NCBI GenBank assembly: GCA_045106735.1
Contig: JBGCEZ010000091.1
Span: 1 to 30,983, forward strand
Direction: 5' to 3'
DNA: 30,983 nt
DNA from: JBGCEZ01 sp045106735
GTDB taxonomy: Bacteria; Planctomycetota; Phycisphaerae; Phycisphaerales; SM1A02
Shown: piece by piece, positions 25,114 to 30,983 of the stretch
Layout of the letters: each line of letters begins with the position of its first letter
Position numbering within the stretch: position 1 is the first letter of the stretch
Notes under the pieces: generated by a model
Seen by the model: the letters and a program-made list of their open reading frames with translations, nothing else
Told to the model about the DNA's origin: nothing
Database searches by the model: none
Translations under genes and position numbers: made by a program

Positions 25114-26427
25114 ATGACTCCCGACTCGCCCCCTGACACGCCCGCCTCCGCTTCGGCTTCGGCCGCGGCCTCGGCTTCGGTTCCCGCCGACGCGACCGAT
25201 GACCTCCGCGTCGTCATCCTCAACCAGTACTACTGGCCGGATGTCGCATCGACTGGCCACCTTCTGCACGAGTTGGCCGGTGACCTCGCCGGTCGTGGCG
25301 TTGAAGTGTCCGTCGTCACCGCGCGCCCGTCGTACGGCCCGCGCGAAACCTGGCAGCCGGTCAAGCTCCGGGACCGCAGCGGCGGCGTCGACGTCACCCG
25401 AATGATCACCACGCGGTTCCGCAAGGACAACATTCTCGGCCGCATCTTGAATTCGATTACGTTTCTCGCGCCACTGACCTTGCGCGTGCTGTTCCGAAAG
25501 CGGCGTGGCGAAGTATTTCTGTACACGACCAATCCGCCGTATCTCGGCATCATCGGCGCACTTGTCTCGCGACTGCGCCGCCATTCATACGTTGTATTGC
25601 TCCACGATTCGTACCCGCAGATTGCCGTCCTGATCGGCAAACTGCGCACCGGCGGCATCGTCGAACGACTCTGGCACCGTCTGAACCGATCGATCTACAA
25701 CCGCGCCGAACAGACCATCGTGCTCTGCGACCGCGCGAAGGATCTGGTCTGCGACACCTACAAAGTTGATCCGTCGACGGTGCACGTCATCCCGAACTGG
25801 GCCGACGGTTCCAAGCTCTTCCCGATCGAGAAATCCGACAGCCCCTTCGCCCGCGAGAACAAACTCGTCGAACCGTTCACCGTCTTGTATTCGGGCAACC
25901 TCGGGCTCTACTACGAATTCGAAACGATCCTCGGCGCGGCGGAACTTCTGCGCGACGAACCATTCCGACTCGTGCTCGTGGGTGCCGGCGGCAAGCGAGA
26001 TTGGATCGCCGGCGAAATCGAGCGCCGCGGCTTGCAAGACAACACGTTGCTCTTGCCGTACCAACCGTTCGAAACGCTGAACGAATCACTCAATGCATGC
26101 GATGCCTCGCTGGTGACAATCGCCCACGGGGTCGAGGGCATCAGCTTCCCAAGCAAGCTGTACTCCTCGCTGGCCGTCGGCAAGCCGATCCTTGCGTTGA
26201 GCGAGACGCGGAGCGAGCTGCGGACGATCGTCGACGAGCATCAGGTCGGCCGCTGGTTCGAACTCGGCGACGCCGAAGGCGTGGCCACCGCGATTCGCAG
26301 CATGATGGACGACGACGCGGCCTGCCGAGAGATGGGCCGGAACGCCCGCGAGCTGTTCGAGCGGCGGTACACCCGCGAAGCGGCCGGCGCGGCCTACGCC
26401 GAGGTCCTGCGCCGGGCGGCGCCCTGA
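25114..26427 (+). CDS. Glycosyltransferase family 4, WbuB-like
   Basis: A 437-residue GT-B enzyme resembling WbuB (L-fucosamine transferase) and similar O-antigen glycosyltransferases. It has a short Ser/Ala-rich N-terminal tail (~1-30). VVILNQYYWPDVASTGHLLHEL, the hallmark N-terminus of this subgroup, follows. Next come an aromatic/hydrophobic membrane-associating segment (ILNSITFLAPLTLRVLF), VLLHDSYPQIAVLIG, IPNWADGSKLFPI, VLYSGNLGLYYEFETIL and FPSKLYSSLAVGKPILAL. The ATG at 25114 is chosen over a TTG three bases upstream. It is the last gene of the polysaccharide series. Confidence 0.92.
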   Translation: MTPDSPPDTPASASASAAASASVPADATDDLRVVILNQYYWPDVASTGHLLHELAGDLAGRGVEVSVVTARPSYGPRETWQPVKLRDRSGGVDVTRMITTRFRKDNILGRILNSITFLAPLTLRVLFRKRRGEVFLYTTNPPYLGIIGALVSRLRRHSYVVLLHDSYPQIAVLIGKLRTGGIVERLWHRLNRSIYNRAEQTIVLCDRAKDLVCDTYKVDPSTVHVIPNWADGSKLFPIEKSDSPFARENKLVEPFTVLYSGNLGLYYEFETILGAAELLRDEPFRLVLVGAGGKRDWIAGEIERRGLQDNTLLLPYQPFETLNESLNACDASLVTIAHGVEGISFPSKLYSSLAVGKPILALSETRSELRTIVDEHQVGRWFELGDAEGVATAIRSMMDDDAACREMGRNARELFERRYTREAAGAAYAEVLRRAAP

Positions 26428-26609
26428 CCGGATCACCCGCGCGACGACGATCGCGACGGCCAGCGCGGCAGCCCGCTCGACGCTCCGCCGGCCCGCGTGC
26501 TGACTCCCACGCGTGCCCCCAGGCCGCCCCTGCCAACCCGGCCTCTCGACGTCGCCAGGCCACATTCTGCCCGAAGGCCGAGAACTTTTCTCGTCAATCA
26601 CGCACTTTG

Positions 26610-26647
26610 TACGACAACATGTCGTAGGGGTACGACATAGTGTCGTC
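26610..26647 (+). promoter_or_regulatory. Twin dyad operators for the BlaI-type repressor
   Basis: Operator 1 (26610-26626) is a perfect inverted repeat, tacgaca-aca-tgtcgta. Operator 2 (26631-26647) is tacgaca-tag-tgtcgtc, with one arm base changed. Their starts are 21 bp apart, two helical turns, so both would face the same side of DNA. The TAC...GTA dyad resembles BlaI/MecI/CopY-family operators (core TACA/TGTA). They end 21 bases before the repressor ATG, suggesting autorepression of the repressor/M56 operon. I could not place the promoter boxes. Confidence 0.85.
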
Positions 26648-26668
26648 ACACCCCTGCGAGATTCGCCC

Positions 26669-27145
26669 ATGTCCGTACCCGTCCTGGCCAACGCCGAGCT
26701 GGCGATCATGGAACTCCTCTGGGAGTCCGATCGCCTCACCGCCCGGCAGATCCGCGAGTCCCTGTACCCCGACGCCACGAGCACGCGGCACGGCACCGTC
26801 CAGCGCTTGCTGCAGCGGCTCGAGGACAAGGGCTTCCTGGTTCGCGACCGAGACCTGGCCGTGCACCTCTTTGCCGCGGCGGTCACCCGCGAGACCTACG
26901 CCACCGCCCGGCTCGAGCACCTCACCGATTCGCTGACCGGCGGCTCGCTGGCTCCGCTCCTGACGCACCTCGTCGAGCAGCGCCGCATCTCGCGGACCGA
27001 GATCGAACGGCTGCGGGCGATCCTCGATGAGCCCAACGACGCGGCCGCGGATGACCCGGCGAGCGCGGCCGGTCCCATCGACCGCATCGATCCAGTCGAC
27101 CCCAGCGGCCCGTCCACCCCGACCAACCCGGGAGCCGGCCGATGA
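26669..27145 (+). CDS. BlaI/MecI/CopY-family transcriptional repressor
   Basis: A 158-residue winged-helix repressor. The start MSVPVLANAELAIMELLWESD and the following LTARQIRESLYPD...GTVQRLLQRLEDKGFLVRD are the family signature; helix 3 contacts operator DNA. AVTRETYATARLEHLTDSLTGGSLAPLLTHLVEQ forms the dimerisation region, where M56-triggered cleavage occurs in BlaI/MecI. A Pro/Asp-rich tail (~125-158) is an addition. Twin dyads lie just upstream. The stop overlaps the ATG of the M56 gene by 4 bases (ATGA), matching the blaI-blaR1 arrangement. No beta-lactamase gene is in the window. Confidence 0.93.
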   Translation: MSVPVLANAELAIMELLWESDRLTARQIRESLYPDATSTRHGTVQRLLQRLEDKGFLVRDRDLAVHLFAAAVTRETYATARLEHLTDSLTGGSLAPLLTHLVEQRRISRTEIERLRAILDEPNDAAADDPASAAGPIDRIDPVDPSGPSTPTNPGAGR

Positions 27146-29652
27146 CCGATTCCCTCCTGAGCTTCGGTTTCAGCGGCGTGTTCACGTCCCTGCTCCTCGC
27201 CCTGATCGCCCTCACCGTGCACCGCTCCGGCCGCGCGCCCGCCGTCGCCCACCTGCTGTGGCTGCTGCTGCTGGTCAAGTTGGTGATCCCGCCGATGGTC
27301 GCCTTGCCGATCGTTCCGTGGCCGGGCGTGTCCGCCGGCTTGGCTTCGACGGCCGCATTGGATTCGGCCCCAGCCCGGACGTCGACTGAATCGGCCGCCA
27401 GTGCATTCGCCGCCGGCGGCACGCACGCCGGCGACTTCAGCGCGGCCTTTGACAGCGACGCCCCCGCCCCCGCGCCGGCGGCATCCGGCCCGATCGCCCC
27501 CGCCTCCGCCACCCCCCTGCTTCCCGGCTGGCTCCGCCTCGCCGCTGCGTCGGCCTGGATTGCCGGAAGCGCACTGCTCATTGGCGGCTCGATCTTCGGC
27601 ATGGTGCGATTCAACCGTCGCCTGGACGCCGCCACCACCCCAGCCCCCGAGCATGTGCAGCGCCTCGCCGCCGACGTCGCGGCGACCCTGCGTTTGCGCC
27701 GGGTCCCGACGGTGTACGCCAGCGCGGCCCGACTCTCCCCCATGGTGTGGTGGGCCGGCCGAGAGATCCGCATCGTGATCCCGTCGGCCCTGATCGACAC
27801 CCCGGAACCCGGCGGCCCCCTCCGCTGGATCCTGGCCCACGAACTTGCCCACCTGAAGCGCCGCGATCACCTCGTTCGCTGGCTTGAGTGGATCGCCTGC
27901 TCGCTCTTCTGGTGGAACCCGCTCGCCTGGATCGCTCGCCGCAATCTCCGCATCAATGAGGAAATCTGCTGCGACGCCATGGTCCTGGCCCGCTTCTCAC
28001 CCAACCCACGCACGTACGCCGTCGCCCTCATGCAGGTCGTCGAGTACCTCGCCACGCCGGCGTTCCGCCCGCCAGCCGTGGCTTCGCAGATTACTGGTGG
28101 CGGCATTCTTGAACGAAGGTTTCGCATGATCATCTCATCCGACCGTTCTCCGCGCAGTCCGCGCTGGCTCATGGCGGCGGCACTGACCGCGGCCGTTGGG
28201 CTCGTTCCCTTTGGCATGGCGTCCGCCCAGGACTACGACGCCATCAGCAAGCGGCTCAAGGAAGCCGTGAGCGCCGGCGAACTGAGCAGCGACCAGGCCG
28301 CCACCATGATGGGCGCCCTCAAGAAGCGCGAGTCCGCCGATGGGACGTCCCCCGCTGACCAGCTCCAGGCTTCTCGCCGCGCGGCCGAAATGGCCAAGCA
28401 GGCCGCCAACGAGGCGCAACGCATGGCCGAAATGGCCGCCCGCCAAGCCGAGCACGACCGCGCGGCCGTGATCAAGGAGCGGTACGACGCCGAGATGCGA
28501 GAACTGGCTCGAACGCTGGCTCCCGAGGAAGCCGAACGCAGAATGAAGGCGCTGCAAGAACAGTACGCCGCCCAGGAACTCCCCGGACGGCTTCGCGGCG
28601 CCGAACGTCAGTTGGAGTCCGCCCAGAAGCGCATCGAAGAGGCCATGCGCAGTGGCGACCTTGCCCCGGAACAAGCCCGGAGAGCGATCGAAGAATTGCG
28701 CAGCCAACTCGGCGAACTCAATGCCCAAACGCAACGCCGCACCCTGCGAGAACGCTCGGCCCAGGCCGAACTGGAAGCCGCCATGGCCCAAATTCAGGCG
28801 AAGCTCGCCGCCGGAAGGCTGAACACCGAAGACGCAAAGCGGAAGATCGAAGAACTGATGCAGAAGCAGCTCGAGATCGGCCGCGCGTTGAACGGCGAAT
28901 GGCGGGTCGTGGACGGGTTCGGCCGCGTCTCCGAACGTTCGGATCGCGCTCGTGATCGCCGTTCCGACAGTCGGACCTCCCGCGACTCGCAGTGGGCCAA
29001 CGATGCCCCGTCGTCCCGCGACGCCCGGCAGTCCCAGGACGGCTGGACATCCCGTGACGCACAGCGATCCGGCGATGCCCGATCGTCACGCGACTCGCAG
29101 CGGTCCCGCGACGCCCAATCGTCGCGCGACTCCCGCCGCTCGAACGATGCCCAACAGTCCTACAACGCCGCCCGTGACGCCGCCCTCAACGCCGCCCAGG
29201 AAGCGAACCGCGCCGCCCGCGAGTCCGCTCGCCAGGCGAATCAAGCGGCCCGCGAAGCACGCGAGTCGATGCTGCGGCGAGATCGGGTCGCCGAGCGGCG
29301 ACTGGCCTACGAGCGCGACGTCGAGCGGATCGCCGCCGAGATCCGCAATGCGGTCCAGAGCGGCTGGCTGACGCTCGGGGAAGCCGAACAGAAGATGGCC
29401 GAACTCAAGGAACGGGCCAAGCGGGCCAACGAAGCGATGCGATCCGGCGAGGCGAAGGGCTCGGCGAAGGGCTCGGCCAAGGCGACCACCGCGGAATGGA
29501 TGCGGACCGATGGCCTCGCGGAGATCCACGCCGCCATGCGGTCCGGCGCCATCGACCCGGCAATGGCCGAAGAACTCATGGCCAAGATCAAGCGGGCCCC
29601 GGATTCCGCGGCGAAGCACTACCGCGAGCTGCTTGAGGCGAGCCGCAAGTAA
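27142..29652 (+). CDS. M56-family (BlaR1-like) membrane metalloprotease with five-repeat C-terminal domain, no penicillin sensor
   Basis: An 836-residue membrane signalling protease. Transmembrane segments lie near 6-26, 33-56, 131-153 and 342-362, a BlaR1-like topology. The M56 domain has the zinc motif HELAH (233-237) and ExxxD in NEEICCDA (E274, D278). In BlaR1 the C-terminus is a penicillin-binding domain with SxxK and KTG motifs; I see none here. Instead residues 363-836 contain five copies of a ~24-residue unit centred on G379, G505, G558, G741 and G802 (pattern [IL]xxA[VM]x[SA]Gx[LI]xxxxAxxx[IM]xx[LI]), coiled-coil-like Ala/Glu/Arg helices, and an SRD-rich tract (~612-673). The fourth hydrophobic segment also looks like a signal peptide (ASA-Q). 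It is coupled to the BlaI-type gene by a 4-base overlap. Confidence 0.9.
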   Translation: MTDSLLSFGFSGVFTSLLLALIALTVHRSGRAPAVAHLLWLLLLVKLVIPPMVALPIVPWPGVSAGLASTAALDSAPARTSTESAASAFAAGGTHAGDFSAAFDSDAPAPAPAASGPIAPASATPLLPGWLRLAAASAWIAGSALLIGGSIFGMVRFNRRLDAATTPAPEHVQRLAADVAATLRLRRVPTVYASAARLSPMVWWAGREIRIVIPSALIDTPEPGGPLRWILAHELAHLKRRDHLVRWLEWIACSLFWWNPLAWIARRNLRINEEICCDAMVLARFSPNPRTYAVALMQVVEYLATPAFRPPAVASQITGGGILERRFRMIISSDRSPRSPRWLMAAALTAAVGLVPFGMASAQDYDAISKRLKEAVSAGELSSDQAATMMGALKKRESADGTSPADQLQASRRAAEMAKQAANEAQRMAEMAARQAEHDRAAVIKERYDAEMRELARTLAPEEAERRMKALQEQYAAQELPGRLRGAERQLESAQKRIEEAMRSGDLAPEQARRAIEELRSQLGELNAQTQRRTLRERSAQAELEAAMAQIQAKLAAGRLNTEDAKRKIEELMQKQLEIGRALNGEWRVVDGFGRVSERSDRARDRRSDSRTSRDSQWANDAPSSRDARQSQDGWTSRDAQRSGDARSSRDSQRSRDAQSSRDSRRSNDAQQSYNAARDAALNAAQEANRAARESARQANQAAREARESMLRRDRVAERRLAYERDVERIAAEIRNAVQSGWLTLGEAEQKMAELKERAKRANEAMRSGEAKGSAKGSAKATTAEWMRTDGLAEIHAAMRSGAIDPAMAEELMAKIKRAPDSAAKHYRELLEASRK
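28975..29160 (+). repeat. SRD-rich degenerate coding repeat in the M56 gene
   Basis: Degenerate units of about 6-7 residues built on (S/R)SRD(A/S)(Q/R) occur roughly ten times. They give a highly charged Arg/Asp/Ser tract between two helical regions of the M56 protein. Codons for the same residues vary, so the repeat is old or selected at the protein level rather than freshly expanded. Confidence 0.75.
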
Positions 29653-29719
29653 GCCGAGATCGGCCACGCCACCCCCGGCCAGATCGAACGCCGCCCGGTG
29701 GAACCAACCGAACCCACGC

Positions 29720-29758
29720 CCGCCGCCGCCTGAGCTTGCTCGGCGGCGGCGGTTCGTT
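29720..29758 (+). terminator. Strong hairpin terminator after the M56 gene
   Basis: An 11-bp perfect stem (ccgccgccgcc 29720-29730 with ggcggcggcgg 29742-29752) encloses a short tgagcttgctc insert that can itself pair. It is followed by uucguucu. It lies 67 bases after the M56 stop and 50 bases before the MscS-type gene, so the channel gene probably has its own promoter. Confidence 0.75.
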
Positions 29759-29808
29759 CTGGCCCTCGCGTCGACCAACCGCCGGGCAATCGGCGGTACG
29801 GTTTCCGC

Positions 29809-30983
29809 ATGCTGCACCGCCCCGCCGACCGCCTGCCTCGTTTCGCCATCGCCTTGCTTGCGGCCGCCGCCGTGGGACTCGCCCCCGGGGCCACGAATTC
29901 CGCCGCGGCAAACGCCCCGCCGGCGGCCCCGCCATCTGCTCAACCATCTGCTCAACCGTCCGGCCCGGCGGCCAACGCCGCGGGCGATCCAGCCGAGGCC
30001 GCCGCCAGCCGCGCCGAACTCGAGTCTCCCGACCAGACGGTTTCGGTCGACGACTTGCCATCCGACCGCCGCATCGAGGTTCGGCTCCGGCGCATCCTGA
30101 CCGCGACGGATCGCTTCGTCGCGGTCGAGGTTTCCGTCGACGAAGGCGTCGTGATCATGGGCGGCATCGCCAATTCCGACGAAGACCGAACATGGGCCGC
30201 CGATCTTGCCACCCGCACGCAGGGCGTGGTTGCGGTCATGAACGAGATGACGGTGCCGGAAGCGCCGATCTGGACCATCGAGCCGGCCAAGCGGGAGTTC
30301 CGCATCCTCTGGGAAGCGCTGATCCGCACGCTCCCGCTCCTGATCCTCGGCTTGCTCGTGCTGGTGCTGTTCCTCTCGATCGCCGGGACCGTCTCCCGCA
30401 TTGCCGGACGTGCACTTTCGTATCGGCTGGACAACAGGCTGCTGCGCGGCGTGCTCGAAAAGGTGGCCTTCGCCATCGTCGCGATCATCGGCGTATACCT
30501 CTTCCTGCGGATCAGCGGCCTGACCCGGCTCGCGGTGACCCTGCTCGGCGGTACCGGTGTGGCCGGCCTGATCCTGGGCTTTGCGTTCCGCGACATCGCC
30601 GAGAACTTTCTCGCCAGCATCCTCATCAGCATCCAGAAGCCGTTTCGGATCGGCGACACGATCGAAGTGCAAGGCCATACCGGCGTGGTGCACAAGGTCA
30701 CGACGCGCGGAACCGTGCTCATCGACTTCGACGGCAATCACATCCAGTTGGCCAATGCGACGGTCTACAAGAACACGATCAAGAACTTCACCGCCAATCC
30801 GCGGCGCCGCATCAACTTCGATGTGGGTATCGGCTACGACGCCAGCATCGCCGAAGCGCAGTCCGTCGCCCTGCGCGTGCTGAAAGACCACCCCGCGGTC
30901 ATGGACGAGCCGGAGCCGCTGGTGCTCGTGACCCGGCTCGGCGCGTCCACCGTCGACCTCAAGCTGCTCTTCTGGATCGACGG
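29809..30983 (+). CDS. BON-domain / MscS mechanosensitive channel fusion (3' end beyond window)
   Basis: At least 391 residues are present and the gene is cut by the window end. A signal peptide (~1-28) is followed by a Pro/Ala/Gln linker containing SAQPSAQP. A BON domain (~84-149) follows: RRIEVRLRRIL...VEVSVDEGVVIMGGIANSDEDR...GVVAVMNEM. Hydrophobic segments near 174-195 and 219-237 precede the pore helix ~241-275, with the MscS signature GGTGVAGLILGFAFRDIAENF, then the beta domain QKPFRIGDTIEVQGHTGVV and NATVYKNTIKNFTANPRRRI. The BON domain would be periplasmic. MscS channels release solutes on hypoosmotic shock. BON is thought to bind phospholipid, which would suit envelope sensing (inference). 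Confidence 0.92.
   Translation, partial: MLHRPADRLPRFAIALLAAAAVGLAPGATNSAAANAPPAAPPSAQPSAQPSGPAANAAGDPAEAAASRAELESPDQTVSVDDLPSDRRIEVRLRRILTATDRFVAVEVSVDEGVVIMGGIANSDEDRTWAADLATRTQGVVAVMNEMTVPEAPIWTIEPAKREFRILWEALIRTLPLLILGLLVLVLFLSIAGTVSRIAGRALSYRLDNRLLRGVLEKVAFAIVAIIGVYLFLRISGLTRLAVTLLGGTGVAGLILGFAFRDIAENFLASILISIQKPFRIGDTIEVQGHTGVVHKVTTRGTVLIDFDGNHIQLANATVYKNTIKNFTANPRRRINFDVGIGYDASIAEAQSVALRVLKDHPAVMDEPEPLVLVTRLGASTVDLKLLFWID

Noticed and set aside
26669..29652. Beta-lactam resistance locus (blaI-blaR1)
   Set aside because: Family membership fits, but there is no penicillin-binding domain in the M56 protein and no beta-lactamase or PBP2a gene in the window, so a resistance role is unsupported.
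29086..30891. 601-codon minus-strand open frame over the end of the M56 gene and the MscS gene
   Set aside because: The plus strand encodes clear M56 repeat units and BON-MscS motifs; the minus reading is Asp/Arg/Gly-rich and domain-free.

Overview
The window looks like a chromosomal segment from a high-GC member of the Planctomycetota, most likely the class Phycisphaerae. This is inferred from gene content only. The pointers are a secreted metzincin ending in an EF-hand-like dockerin repeat pair, a prepilin-type protein with a C-terminal DG signature of the planctomycete H-X9-DG kind, Ser/Ala/Pro-rich extensions on housekeeping enzymes, and an expanded BlaI/M56 sensor of the type common in that phylum. 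No insertion sequence, phage, integron or CRISPR array was found.

Layout. Positions 1-567 hold no gene I can support. From about 0.5 to 11.3 kb everything is on the minus strand. Read in the direction of transcription, this stretch carries coaE, rho, a prepilin-like protein with an intrinsic terminator, then tRNA-Thr(GGT), tuf, rpmG, tRNA-Trp(CCA), secE, nusG, a DUF5808-type membrane protein and a secreted metzincin. tRNA-Thr to nusG is the classic translation/secretion/antitermination cluster, but the usual rplK-rplA-rplJ-rplL continuation is missing after nusG. Its spacers contain hairpins that pair better as minus-strand RNA than as plus-strand RNA.

From 11.3 to 17.5 kb lies a mixed region: a sugar-nucleotide epimerase (+), a membrane protein of unknown function (-), a PhzF-family protein (-), a lipoprotein alpha/beta hydrolase (-) and a small outer-membrane beta-barrel protein (+). 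From 17.6 to 20.5 kb is a compact minus-strand alkylation-repair operon, Ada/AlkA fusion - Ogt - methyltransferase, each junction overlapping by 4 bases. A VOC-fold protein follows upstream. From 21.3 to 26.4 kb is a cell-surface polysaccharide cluster with one GT2 and two GT4 glycosyltransferases and two related hexapeptide acyltransferases arranged head to head.

The most interesting locus is 26.6-30.98 kb. Two dyad operators, 21 bp apart, precede a BlaI/MecI-type repressor that overlaps by 4 bases an 836-residue M56 (BlaR1-like) membrane protease. This protease has no visible penicillin-binding sensor. Its predicted periplasmic part instead carries five copies of a short helical-hairpin repeat and an Arg/Ser/Asp-rich low-complexity stretch. 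A strong terminator hairpin follows, then a BON-MscS mechanosensitive channel fusion that runs off the window end. This could be a BlaI/M56 relay sensing something other than beta-lactams, perhaps envelope stress, but that is inference.

Short tandem repeats (7, 9, 11 and 12 bp units) recur both between and inside genes. One 12-bp unit occurs in two unrelated genes and encodes the same peptide.
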